Part shown: piece by piece, positions 46,308 through 57,689 of the stretch
Layout of the letters: each line of letters begins with the position of its first letter
Position numbering within the stretch: position 1 is the stretch's first letter
Assembly (NCBI GenBank): GCA_024752435.1
Contig: CP103021.1
Location: forward strand, 496,001 to 560,000
From: Allantophomopsis cytisporea
Taxonomy: Eukaryota; Ascomycota; Leotiomycetes; Phacidiales; Phacidiaceae
DNA length: 64,000 bases
Reading direction: 5' to 3'
Notes under the pieces: generated by a model
The model's database searches: none
The model's input: the letters and a program-made list of their open reading frames with translations, nothing else
What the model was told of the DNA's origin: nothing
Made by a program: the position numbers and the translations under genes

Positions 46308-47578
46308 ATGGCTACTAGAACTCTCCGCATAGGTATGTAAATTCCCTATTTAACATATCGAGTAAATTGGTATCATCAGTTACACCAATTGAACATAATA
46401 ATGGCTTTCATTTACGCAATCTCTTACCGTCCTCCCGTCATATTCTCCAGCATTGAGAAGCCTGTCACTCCTCCATAGCTTCGAAAAACATACATATATT
46501 TCTGCTCAACCACTAACAGACCCCAGGTCTTATTCCAGGTGACGGAATTGGCAAGGAAGTCATTCCAGCCGGTCGCCGCATCCTCGAAGCTCTCCCAGCA
46601 TCTCTCGGCCTCAAGTTCGAATTCACCGACCTCTACGCCGGTTTCGAGACCTTCGAGAAGACTGGTTCTGCTCTCCCAGACAAGACCGTCGAGATCCTCA
46701 AGAATGAGTGCGATGGTGCCCTCTTCGGTGCCGTCTCCTCCCCATCCAAGGCCGTGAAAGGCTACTCATCGCCCATCGTTGCCCTGCGCAAGCGTCTTGA
46801 TCTCTACGCAAACGTTCGCCCAGTCAAGTCCGTCAGCACAGACAAGAAGTTGATCGACATGGTTATCGTCCGCGAGAACACTGAGGATCTTTACGTCAAG
46901 GAGGAGAAGACATACGATGCCGCAGACGGCTCGGGCAAGGTGGCCGAGGCCATCAAGCGCATTTCGGAGCGCGCTTCCTTCCGCATCGCTACCATGGCCG
47001 GTGACATTGCCCTCCGCAGACAAAAGATCAGAGAGAGCGGCGCCTCAAGCATCCACACCTCCCCTCTTGTTACCATCACCCACAAGTCCAACGTTCTCTC
47101 CCAGACCGATGGCCTCTTCCGCTCCACTGCCCGCGAAGCACTCGCCAACCCACGCTTCTCTTCCGTTGGCGTCGAGGAGCAGATCGTCGACTCCATGGTT
47201 TACAAGCTTTTCCGTCAGCCAGAGACATACGACTGCATTGTTGCACCAAACCTCTACGGAGACATTCTTTCCGATGGTGCTGCTGCGCTCGTTGGTTCCC
47301 TCGGTCTCGTTCCTTCTGCTAACGTTGGTGAGGGCTTCGCTATTGGTGAGCCTTGCCACGGTAGTGCTCCAGATATCATGGGCCAGAACATCGCCAACCC
47401 GATTGCTACCCTCCGCAGTGTTGCACTGATGTTGGAGTTCTTGAACGAGGAGAAGGCTGCTGCTATCATCTACAAGGCCGTTGACGCTAACCTTGAGTCT
47501 GGCAAGTTCCTCTCTCCAGATCTTGGTGGAAGCGCCAAGACCACTGAGGTTGTTGAGGATATCTTGAACAGATTGTAA
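46308..47578 (+). CDS. lys12: homoisocitrate dehydrogenase (alpha-aminoadipate lysine pathway)
   Basis: Two exons (46308-46332, 46527-47578) encode 358 aa. The first exon codes for only eight residues plus one base, and splicing restores RIGLIPGDGIGKEVIPAG. Family motifs follow: GALFGAVSSP, the substrate-site GYSSPIVALRKRLDLYANVRPVKS, VIVRENTEDLY, the catalytic Tyr/Lys region ending VTITHKSNVLS, NLYGDILSDGAAALVGSLG with the metal-binding aspartates, and GEPCHGSAPDIMG. The enzyme oxidises and decarboxylates homoisocitrate to 2-oxoadipate with NAD, probably in mitochondria. The pathway is fungal, which supports the organism call. The SSP(I)V serine-arginine pattern is that of homoisocitrate rather than isocitrate or isopropylmalate dehydrogenase. 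The N-terminus is short for a presequence. Confidence 0.96.
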
Positions 47579-48370
47579 AAAGTTAAATTTGTAGATTTAT
47601 GGGCTTGAATAGAAAAGCGCTTTCTGTCAGTGTCTTAATATGATTACGGTGTCTATGTGAGATGGTTCCTGCAGTATATGAGTAGATTCTTCCCTGCCTA
47701 AGGTAGTCTTTGTCGATCTTCCAAAGAGAGATTGAGTGTTCTAGGCCTAAAATAGCGTTCAGCCTCTACTGAACAAACCTTCCTTAGACGTGCCGGGCAT
47801 AATATCGCCTTGTCCGCCGTTAGCCGATTAAGTTCACGAAATACACCACTCTTGACATCCAGTTTACGAATGCCGAACTGATCGCTCGGTTATGCAACAG
47901 ACACCGGAGCCATGCATGATGAGAACTCGATGGTTGATGGCACGGAAGAGGATCATCAAAAGAGAGTGGCCGACAATACTGACTCCAAACGAAAGATATA
48001 AGTGTTGGTGAAACCCACCAATGTACCTTCAGCCATTTGTGATGTATCCTCGCTCAGCTTATAAGATCATGGCTATTAGAGAGTCAATGATAATTCGCGA
48101 ATGTTAGCAACTAAAAACATGTATTTGAAAACATGGTGAACGCTTTATGATAATCTCAAAACACAAGACGGTCAAAGAAACGAATCATAGATATATTGAA
48201 ATGCCCAAGATCGTACATAACTAACGTAGCACCAAACTCCTAGACCCTTAAGGTCACCGCCGTACCAGCGTAATATATTCACGTACAATGAATCCGCCGC
48301 GTAAATGCCAAAACTACCCACACTTGTTTATCTAAAAAGTCTCAAAACATACACACTTCTTCTGCTCTGG
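47579..48370. other. convergent 3' intergenic region
   Basis: About 790 bp between the 3' ends of Lys12 (plus) and the ABCG gene (minus). No gene is seen. Confidence 0.55.
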
Positions 48371-51300
48371 CTATCTCTTCTCCACGAGCAAAAGGTGCAT
48401 GGCACCATAGGCCAAAACAATGAAGGCACCAGCGAAGATCGCCAGGCCGATGACGTCGTTCCACAACGCGAGATTGTTAAAACCGAAACTGCTCAGGATA
48501 CTGGCTCCGGGAACGGTGATATCTAGACCATACTTATGGTCGATGAGAGTTAGGTAGGTAACCTCATTGACGATCAAACTTTCGAAGCCATAATGGAAGA
48601 TACTGAGGGTCTGGAGCCAGAGGGCTGACTTGGGAATAGCGTCGTGGTTGAGAAGAAGACCAGCGAATAAAAGAGAGAAGAGCATGACCAGTGAACCAAT
48701 CAAATTAGCCACTCCACCATCCTTGCAGATTATGCCGATAAACAAGCAGATCGCTGCTGCTGCCAGATTGAAGAGAACGAGAATGAGGATGAACTTGAAG
48801 AAGTGCGCTGCATCTGGGACAAGACCAACCATCGGATATACAATTGTACCCATAATTATGGGTGGAATGATACGAAGTGGAACGATATCAAAGATGACCT
48901 TCGCTGCAAAATAAGTTACTGGGGAGTAATAACCGTTGGCTCTTTCGCGAACAAATAAAAGGCGTTCAGATGCAAAGACAGTCAAACTGGTGAGTGTACT
49001 GAAGCCGAATAGAGCAAGAAGGAAGAAGAACAACCCAAGTCTGTTCTGGAAACCCTTAATGTCGTCTGTGAGACCGTAGAAGAGGTAGCCAGAGAGAACA
49101 GCGAGAAGGATTGCAATGGCGTAGTGTGTCAGCATAAGCATTGGGTTACGGTAAAGGTTACGCCATGTTCTTTGAGAGAGAATCAAGAACTGGCGACCAT
49201 AACCAACCCTTGCGTAACCTCTGCCCATTGTGCCAGTATCAACTCCATTTGCAGCTCCATTTGTGCCGCCATTCGCGTTTTGGGCACTGGTTACTGACGT
49301 TTGAATATCGTCACGAATATTGGCTGCTATGTCTGAGTGGGCATATGCGTTGACGAGAAGGTCTAGATCTGTGCTGCTTCCAGGAGCATCTGGAGGAAGG
49401 TCGTGAGGATCATCAAGGATTTGGGGAGGTACTTGATCACTGTGTTGACGAGAAAGTTTCAGCCATTGCTGCTGAGCATTATCACGGTCCTCGATTCCGA
49501 CTGTTTCAGCTGAGGCAGATGTATCTAGTCCACTCTTTCGGCGAGTGTATAGTTCGCGTTCTTGCCGTTGCTTAACAGAGTCTCGTCTTTTGCCTTTAGG
49601 TCTTCTGATTGATGCTCCAGGACTACCGACCACACTTTCGTCTGCACTCATAGCTGAAATACTAGCAATCGATTTGACACCCTTTGTGCTACTTGGACCA
49701 CTGTACTCGCCATTGTTGAAAGCTGGTTCTGCGTCCAAAGGTGTACCGGGAGTACCAACGTGCATTGTAAGGTCGACCAAATAATCCGCAATATTGAAAC
49801 CAGGTGGGCATGAGTAGCCGATATGATCAAAGTACTCTTGGCACTGAGAAAACTCTCCCGAGTATACCGTCTTGCCCTTGGCTAACAAAACCAATTGATC
49901 AAATAATGCGACGATGTTCGATCTTGGCTGATGAATAGTAAAAATAACCGTTCGCTTGTATGTCTTCGCAAGAGTTACGAGACACTCAATAACATTGAAA
50001 GCGTTGTACGCATCAAGACCACTGGTGGGTTCGTCCAAGAAAAGAATACTGGGGCTGGTAACAAGTTCGCAGGCAATACCCACACGACGCTTTTCACCAC
50101 CGGAGATGCCACGACCCTTGCCCTCCTCGGAACCAATCAACGAATCCTTGATAGCGAATATTCCCAATTGCTTCTCAACTTCGTACACTCGTTGCTCCTT
50201 TGCGGAGCGGCCCATGTCGCGAGGAAGACGGAGAAGTGCGCTTGTAAGAATGGTCTCGTGTACCGTGAGAGTTGGCAGCATGGTGTCTTCCTGATCAACA
50301 AAACCGACAACGTTTTTGTAATCGGCATCGGAAACCTTTTCGCCATTGACATAGAAATTTCCTTCGACAACACCACGTTTATTCTTTCGGGCCAAAATAT
50401 CAAGGAAAGTGGTCTTTCCAGCACCAGAGGCACCCATAACCGCCATAATTTGGCCAGGATGAGCGGAGCCCTGAATACCAGAGAGAATCTGCTTTCCATT
50501 GAGGTTGTATGAAACGTTTTCGAAATATAGAGAAGCGGGTTTGTGATCCACCATGAGTTTGGTGCTCTCGTCGTCGGAATCGTCGAGGTGAATCGGACCG
50601 TATTTAAATTGTCGTCTCGAAAGATACCACACAATGAGAATGACTGCGACCACAAACAACGAACATCCTGCGATGACTGCCGCAATGAGTGGTGTGTTGA
50701 TCTTCTTGACAGGACGCTCAAAACCAGGAACTTCTGTTTCGTAAAGGCACTCTCCAGATTGACAGTCGAGAGTGATACTCCTATCTCCAAACATTTGCTG
50801 GATCAAGTCATCCATCTGCGGCTCCTTAAAGGCACAGTTGTTGACACCTGCCTTGTTCTGTTGACAGCTAAATGATGCAGGTCCTTTGATCTCTTGATCA
50901 AGAAAGTCTCCGATATCGACAGAACCATGTTCGCCGCAAAGCATTCGATCGGGTATGCACTCGCATACAATGTTTTCGCACTTGTAGCTTGTGCCATTTC
51001 GTTCGTAATCGTTGTCGGCGCTTGAAGAACAGTGGTCCAGAGCGCAGTAAAAAGACTCGCGCTGATCAACCCAGACTATGCGCAAGGTTAGCGCAGTGGC
51101 GTGAAACGTTTTGAAAACACTTACATTGGAAATCACAAGTCTCTTTCTCACGGTTACAGGTAAAAGTAACCTGTGGCTTCTTCTCCTCAAGAAGATCAGT
51201 AATCTTGCGGTTCGTGACATCACACATCTGGTAATTCTCCTTCACGACTTCACCATTCTGATAGCAGACTCCACCCTCGCTTTCTGGCATCAGAGCATTG

Positions 51301-51727
51301 CAAGCCTTGTTCGACTCGCAAACATTGCAGTTTATACCAGTCCAACCCTTTTCGCACTCACAAGTGCCATCGTTTCGCATTGGACGATTCATCCCATCGG
51401 CTAAGGATCCACACACGGGCTCCATGCAATCGGCACCGCCAAAACCAGCTGGGCAAGCGCATTTCCCATCGTACTCGTTACATGATGCGTATTGACCACA
51501 GGTAAATGAAGGGAGCAGGCAGTTAAAGCTGTGTTTAGACTTAGTATAATAATGCGACTTCGGGGAATTGCCAATGCTTACCATGGAGGACAATCGGACG
51601 GCCTATCGTCCATCAAGGCCATCTGAGCCCGTAGCATGTCCGTTGAGCTATAGTTCAGAGATGCCATCGCCGTGCTTGATAATGACAGAGCAGTGAGAAC
51701 TGCTCTGCCAATTTTGTAGCTATGCAT
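48371..51727 (-). CDS. Adp1-type ABCG half-transporter with EGF-like Cys-rich ectodomain
   Basis: Minus-strand exons 51582-51727, 51125-51528 and 48371-51075 encode about 1084 aa, near yeast Adp1 (1049 aa). Residues 1-24 are a signal sequence. A Cys-rich, EGF-like ectodomain follows (CGQYASCNEYDGKCACPAG, then GTCECEKGWTGINC). One membrane helix is at about 308-334, and then the NBD has GASGAGKTT (about 396), ISGGEKRR (about 504) and LFLDEPTSGLD (about 528). A Ser-rich linker leads to a six-helix ABCG membrane domain from about 820. This reverse NBD-TMD order plus luminal EGF-like part is the Adp1 architecture; its substrate is unknown. All ATP-site motifs look intact. Both introns fall in the ectodomain and keep the conserved FQFWVDQ junction. 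Confidence 0.92.
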
Positions 51728-52403
51728 CTCTGGGATCTTTTGGTTGTTTATGGGTTAAAAGCTTCAATCGGTAAGATATTGAACCGACCCCAACCTCTGG
51801 ATAAAGCGCAGCTTAATGACGATAAAAGACGGCGAGCTGTCAGAAGTTCAGCCCGCCTTGAAATCGCACACGAGAAGACTTCAAAGAACTCTAGGTGGGA
51901 AATGAAGGATTTCACTCGAAGAGTGATGAAAATGTTGAGTGATGGTGGCGGGTCAAGTGCTCATCGTCGTGTGTCGGTCTGGCTGTTGATGATGGTTGTC
52001 AACTCAACAGTCCATCTAACTAGCGACAGACTACCAAGTTTCCAGGCAACCCCATGCGAAATAGCGTACTAATGCTACCCCACATTACCAGGTACCTCTG
52101 TATCATTGACACCGACCTCCGTCGAACACATGACGCCTTTCATTTGACATTCGCAAAGTTGCAGTCTATGATATTTTCAGGAAGTACATCCGTGATAGTC
52201 ATTACGTGAATCGGGTTTCTGGGTTTTGTAAATTTACTGTACATCTACTACTACATAAAGAAGTGAGAATACCTCCAGATATCTGTTTCGTTCCAATTAT
52301 TAAAGGCAACTTCGAGTTATCCCGGTATTCAATAACCGCCGTTCATTGCCTCGAGAGGGCTTTTCCCCCACTCTCACGATACCTAATCCTTGGACGAGTC
52401 ACG
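51728..52403. promoter_or_regulatory. divergent promoter region ABCG / aminotransferase
   Basis: 676 bp between divergent start codons. No coding region is supported; a plus-strand 116-codon frame near 51722 starts inside the antisense of the ABCG signal sequence. Both promoters must be here. Confidence 0.5.
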
Positions 52404-53667
52404 ATGGTTCAATTAGAACCTTTTGACGTTGAACAGGTTGGTGCTCTGATGCGGTGTGACGTTCGTTACAACCTCTGGGGAAATTTGTACTGACTTCAAT
52501 AAACAGTGGATGGACAAATATGAAACTACATCAGATGTTCTCAATATAGCAGAAACATGTGCTGCGTCCATCTCCATCGATGATCTCCAAGAGCTTTGTG
52601 AAGACAAGAATGCGCCAGGACCATTCAGTACTTCACAGAAGTTGACTTATGGCCCGATTCGTGGTTCTGATGCTATTAGAAGTCGACTTTCGGCCCTTTA
52701 TTCAGCCAGGACTTCGTCAACGTTGCCAATTGATAACATTTTGATCACCCCTGGAGCTATTGCCGCGAATTTCTTACTTCTCTACACCCTCATTGGACCA
52801 GGAGATCATGTTGTATGCGTGTATCCTACATACCAACAACTCTACGCTGTTCCGAAGAGTCTTGGTGCAGAGGTCTCGTTATGGAAACTTCGGAAAGAGA
52901 AGAAGTACATTCCAGATCTTGATGATCTGAAGACTTTGGTGAAGGAAAACACCAAGATGATTATCATAAACAACCCCAATAACCCAACTGGATGTACAAT
53001 TCCAAAGTCTGTGCTTCAAGGCCTTGTTGATTTTGCTAAAGAAAAGGATATCATTGTCTTATCGGATGAAGTCTATCGGCCGCTTTTCCATGGTATTTCA
53101 CCAATCGACTCGGAATATCCTCCATCACTCATCTCCATGGGGTATTCCAAGACCATAGTCACTGGCTCCATGTCCAAGGCATACGCTTTGGCAGGTATCA
53201 GGATTGGCTGGATTGCATCTCGAGACAGATCCATAATTGAAGCTATCGCGTCTGCGCGGGATTACACTACTATCTCGGTGTCTCAGATTGACGACCAAAT
53301 TGCAAGCTATGCGCTCTCTCCCAATGTTGTGCATGGCCTTTTGGGTCGCAATATCAAGCTTGCAAAGACTAATCTTCTTCTTGTGGAAGCATTCGTGAAA
53401 GAAAACAGTTCTGTGTGCTCGTGGGTGAAGCCTACTGCTGGAACAACCGCATTCATCAAGTTTGAAAAGAATGAAGAACCCATAGATGATGTTGCCTTCA
53501 CACTTGATGTGTTGGAGAAGACAAAGGTAATGTTCTTACCTGGAAGCAAGTGCTTCGGTCATGGCAATGACTTCAAAGGTTTCATCAGATTGGGCTACGT
53601 CTGTGAGACTGCTGTCCTGAAAGAGGGGCTGGAAAAGTTGGATGTATATGTAAAGAAGCATCTTTAG
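52404..53667 (+). CDS. class I/II PLP-dependent aminotransferase
   Basis: Two exons (52404-52436, 52507-53667) encode 397 aa. Fold-type I motifs are visible: ITPGAIAANFLLLYTLIGPGD, the aromatic YPTYQQLY stacking position, NNPNNPTG (about 166-173), DEVYRPL (Asp about 198), the PLP lysine in GSMSKAYALAG (about 235) and RIGW with the phosphate/carboxylate Arg. The C-terminus ends FIRLGYVCETAVLKEGL. The group is close to fungal capreomycidine-synthase-like or aspartate-type aminotransferases acting on small amino acids; the substrate is not readable. The first exon is only 11 codons (MVQLEPFDVEQ) joined by a 70-bp intron, with no targeting peptide, so it is probably cytosolic. It is head-to-head with the ABCG gene, with no sign of a metabolite cluster. 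Confidence 0.9.
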
Positions 53668-53806
53668 TTAAGCAACTCAAGTTGCCACCTCATTTCAAAT
53701 GAACATGCATTTCCTTTTTGCCGGATTGATAAGTTTACATATGAATACATTGTATAAGACGAACTTTATTTAATACGAGTCCCATCTCGTTCCCCATATA
53801 TGTCGT

Positions 53807-54727
53807 CTAATCCATCTTACCACCAGTCAATTCCTCTGCCATCTTCTTGATTCTCTGTCCTGTAATCTCAGCAGGGCCTCTGTGGAACAGGAGGGCTGTT
53901 TTTTGTGTGTTGTTGAAATAACTCAACATATCCTGGACACTTGGTGGTGGACCATATGCATCCCAGACATTGTTGGTCTTTCCACCGCGGAAGGAGTTCT
54001 CAAATGGTAGATCGACAAACAGCTTGTCAATCTCGCTGCTCAGTTGATCCTCCGTGGTGATAAATGATCGCGCGTTCATGTAAAGTGTGTGAAGTGCTTC
54101 CTGTCTCTCAGCCACTTTCCTGGCCGCCTTCTCCTCAGCACGAGCCGCTGCCTTTACAAGACGCTGCTCACGGTTTGGATCCGGAAGTCGTCCAACCTGA
54201 AGTTCGCGCATTGCTGCAGTGATAGTTGAACTTGTGAGGCGCTCGTCTTCTCTCTGTGGCGCAGAAATCAAAGCATCTCTGCGTTTTCTCTTCTCGGCAC
54301 TTCGGTTGGCGACTTGAGCGTCCATCTTGACCTTTCGGCCATGTAACGCTACCAGACCCTCACGAAGGTGCTGTCGTCGCATGGCGGCCATGCGACGCTT
54401 GTAAGCCGAATAGTCATTTGGGGCGTCTGAGACTTGGTGACCAGCTCGTGGTTCAGGGGTGACCTTGGCAAAGTATTCAGGAGAGGTTTTGTCTCCAGAA
54501 CGACTTGGGAAGAGGTCTCGAGGAGGTGGGAGTGTACCCTTGATGTCTCTAGGTGGGTGGGCGTTTCTTTGAGGTGGTTGAGGGATCTCGATGAACTTGG
54601 GAGATTCGGGACCAATTGCTGCACGGCGTGTGGAGGAGCTGAAATTTCGTGCAGACGAGGCAATCATTGGGCATTTCTGACATTGAGCCAGGGCGCTCAA
54701 TGAGCTTCGCGACATTGTTGGGGGCAT
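53807..54727 (-). CDS. mitochondrial small-subunit ribosomal protein mS26 (Pet123-type)
   Basis: Intronless, 306 aa. The first about 40 residues are Ser/Arg/Ala-rich (SSARNFSSSTRRAA), a typical mitochondrial presequence. A conserved block (DIKGTLPPPRDLFPSR, then FAKVTPEP) is followed by a long basic helix-rich centre (YKRRMAAMRRQHLREGLVALH, then the KAAARAEEKAARKVAERQEALHTLYMNARSFI segment) and a C-terminal FENSFRGGKTNNVWDAYGPPPSVQDML. This layout matches fungal mS26/Pet123, a 37S subunit component. The identification is by overall pattern, so confidence in the exact subunit is moderate. ATG 54727 (MPPTM) and 54715 are both possible starts. The gene is divergent from Nog2 across 255 bp. Confidence 0.78.
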   Translation of the reverse strand: MPPTMSRSSLSALAQCQKCPMIASSARNFSSSTRRAAIGPESPKFIEIPQPPQRNAHPPRDIKGTLPPPRDLFPSRSGDKTSPEYFAKVTPEPRAGHQVSDAPNDYSAYKRRMAAMRRQHLREGLVALHGRKVKMDAQVANRSAEKRKRRDALISAPQREDERLTSSTITAAMRELQVGRLPDPNREQRLVKAAARAEEKAARKVAERQEALHTLYMNARSFITTEDQLSSEIDKLFVDLPFENSFRGGKTNNVWDAYGPPPSVQDMLSYFNNTQKTALLFHRGPAEITGQRIKKMAEELTGGKMD

Positions 54728-54982
54728 GACTGTGGATATGGACGATAGTCAATTGAGCACCATGTCGCCTGTTAGAAAATCACAGTATGGCTGAGGCTCG
54801 ACTAAATTGTGGCTGGTGGCTTGACTCGGAAAATCCTGGCGTGCACACCAGCCACAAGCGACTTTTTTATCTTCTCGGCAAAAGAAGAACGCCCCGACTT
54901 TCTTTCTCTTCTTTTTCTTACAAAAACCAAAACTACTACCACAACCCAACGAAAGAGACATTTCCAGGTCTCAGACGTCAAT
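54728..54982. promoter_or_regulatory. compact bidirectional promoter mS26 / Nog2
   Basis: 255 bp separate the divergent start codons of mS26 (minus) and Nog2 (plus). The right half is pyrimidine-rich on the plus strand (CTTTCTTTCTCTTCTTTTTCTT type) followed by AACCAAAACTACTACC, a usual fungal leader composition. A shared promoter would couple mitochondrial and cytosolic ribosome synthesis. Confidence 0.6.
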
Positions 54983-57270
54983 ATGGGTTCCGGTAAGAAA
55001 GAAGCGGCGAGGAAGGTGAGGCAGGGGAAGGTAGGAGATGGCATGGCCAATGTCAAGGTCAAGGGCGAGAATTTCTATCGGTATGTTATCGTGCTGCGCA
55101 CATATCGATGCAATCCTGTTGACCACACAATGACTGACTTGTTGCAGCACTGCTAAGCAGGCGAAGACCTTAAATATGTTCAAGGACGGCAAGGCACAAC
55201 ACAACGCCGCCGGTAAAATCACAAAGTCTGCCTCTTTCCAGGGACGAGAGACACCTACCGCCCGTATTGAGCCAAACCGAAAGTGGTTCACCAACTCCCG
55301 AGTCATCGGACAAGATGCACTCGCCTCTTTCAGAGAAGCCATGGCGGAGCGGGCCTCCGACCCATATCAGGTTCTCTTAAAGTCAAATAAGTTGCCAATG
55401 ACTTTGATCAGAGATGGTCAAGGTACTACCAACGGTATCAAGCAGCACGCTGCTAAGATGACCGTAGAGGCATCTCCATTCAGCGATATCTTTGGTCCAA
55501 AAGCGCAACGAAAAAGAGTCAAGCTCGGTGTTAGCTCTCTGGAAGACCTTGCCGATGATAGTGTGAAGAGTCATGATACCTATCTCGATCGTTTGGAACA
55601 GGCAAAACTTCTCAGTGGAAACTCCCTTGATCCGGAAACTGCTGGTGAAGCGGCACCAGAAGATAATGGTTTCATCACCAGTGCAAGAGAGGCTATCTTC
55701 AACAAGGGTCAATCAAAACGTATTTGGAACGAGCTTTACAAGGTCATCGACTCCTCCGATGTCGTTATTCACGTCCTCGACGCTAGAGATCCCCTCGGTA
55801 CACGATGCAGAGGTGTTGAAAAATATATCAAGGAGGAGGCGCCTCACAAGCACTTGATTTTTGTCCTAAACAAGTGCGATTTGGTCCCGACAGGTGTTGC
55901 TGTGAGTACTACTAGTTCTTACCCTTCATCATTTTTTTGTTTTCGTGATTTTTTGTTTTATTTTGTTCCATCGTTAAGTCAAGGCCCCTTCTGCATTTCT
56001 GTGCTTCACGCTATGGAAGGTTGTCTGTTACAACTTTGGTAGATTGACTCCAGACTCGCCGGTCTTGATCTTCGGATCTTGATCAGACAGCTCACCGTCT
56101 TGGAGAGGATGTCGCAATGAGTTTGGTTCTGTTTCGTTTGAGTTGAAGGCTGCTTCCACCCATTCGATGGTGGCTTGTGGCGGTTTTCTTAGTAATGATT
56201 CATACATGTTTTCACGCATCTTTTCTGTACTTTCAATTACTGACTAGATGCAGGCATCCTGGGTTCGCCATCTATCTAAGGACTATCCTACACTCGCTTT
56301 CCATGCCTCCATCACAAACTCCTTTGGCAAGGGCTCCCTCATTCAACTTCTACGACAATTCTCTTCTCTTCACTCCGACCGCAAACAGATTTCGGTTGGT
56401 TTCATCGGCTACCCTAACACAGGAAAGTCATCTATTATCAACACTCTTCGAAAGAAGAAGGTCTGTACTGTCGCACCTATTCCTGGTGAGACCAAGATCT
56501 GGCAATATATTACACTCATGAAGCGTATCTACCTCATTGATTGTCCTGGTGTGGTCCCACCTAGTGCGACCGATACACCGCAAGATATTCTTCTTAGAGG
56601 TGTCGTCCGTGTTGAGAACGTTGAGCATCCAGAACAGTATATCCCAGCTGTGTTGGCGAAAACCAAGCCACAACACATTGAGCGTACATACCAGATTTCT
56701 GGCTACAAAGATCACATTGGCTTCCTAGAAATTCTAGCTCGCAAGGGTGGAAGATTATTACACGGTGGTGAGCCTGATGTAGACGGTGTAGCTAAGATGG
56801 TCCTCAATGACTTCCTTCGTGGAAAGATCCCTTGGTTCACCCCACCACCAGCCGGTGAAGGTGTTGTGGAGAAGGGTGTTGATGGCAAGATGGGCGCGCT
56901 CGGTGAAATGGGCAGAAAGAGAAAGCGTGACGACGAGTCAACAGCTGCTACTTCTGCTGCCGCATCGACAGCTGGTGATGACGTTGAGGATGCTGATGCT
57001 GCTGGTATGCTGAATGCCATTGCTGGTGTCGACGCCGCAGAAGTCAGTGACGACGAGTTCGATGGCTTCGGTAGCGATGGCGGTGCTGACCTCGATGTGG
57101 AGATGGATGATGAACAGGACTCTGACGCCGAGGAGGCTGAAGAGGATATAGATGAAGCAACTGCTGAAGATCAATTAAGAGCTGATTTAAGGAATATGGC
57201 GAAAAAGGCGAAAGAGGAGAAGGCTACCGTGGATAAAGATACCCCCAAGAAGAAGAGAAGGAAGTCGTAG
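54983..57270 (+). CDS. nog2: Nog2/Nug2 nucleolar GTPase for 60S assembly
   Basis: Three exons (54983-55080, 55148-55901, 56254-57270) encode about 622 aa. The N-terminal NGP1NT domain has MFKDGKAQHNAAGKITKSA, then RIEPNRKWFTNSRVI, then DPYQVLLKSNKLP. The GTPase is circularly permuted: G4 NKCD (about 274-277) comes before G1 GYPNTGKSS (about 336-344) and G3 DCPG (about 380-383). The C-terminus is acidic (Glu/Asp/Ala) and ends in a basic KKKRRKS nuclear signal. Nog2 occupies the pre-60S particle in the nucleolus/nucleus, where it blocks early Nmd3 binding until GTP hydrolysis. Intron 2 is 352 bp, much longer than its neighbours. Splicing at GATGCAG restores TGVAASWVRHLSKDYPTLAF. Confidence 0.96.
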
Positions 57271-57689
57271 ATCTTCCTAGATAAAAGACAAAGATAATTC
57301 ATTTTGATATCATTAATTCACTGTCTCATGTTCTAGATTTGCTTTGTGATTCGAGACTCTCTGTTGCTCTATTTTCCGTATTATGATTTTACATGCATAC
57401 TGTATTTACAATATATACTGATATAAAAATACCATCAGCACTTATGTACAACGCTCCAAAGAAGCTTGGCCAGAGATGCCTTCAATATCTAACGTCGGAT
57501 ATTCCCACCTTTCGAATGCTCAACATTGTTCGTTGTATTAGGAAAGTCCCCCACCCACATATTCTTCCAGATCAGTAACTATCGTGTTTCTCACACTCCA
57601 AGGCAAGTGATTGACCGTTCAACGCTCAAGCTATCCGGAAACCACATGAGCCGCACGCAGATCATACATAAGCAAAGCGTGATTGATAA
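57271..57689. other. convergent 3' intergenic region
   Basis: About 420 bp between the 3' end of Nog2 (plus) and the proline-rich gene (minus). No gene is seen. Confidence 0.55.

Noticed and set aside
38345..53667. Idea of a secondary-metabolite cluster (GNAT, SET, But2, ABCG, aminotransferase)
   Set aside because: No core synthase, terpene cyclase or NRPS is present, Lys12 and an Adp1-type protein interrupt the set, and spacing is ordinary.
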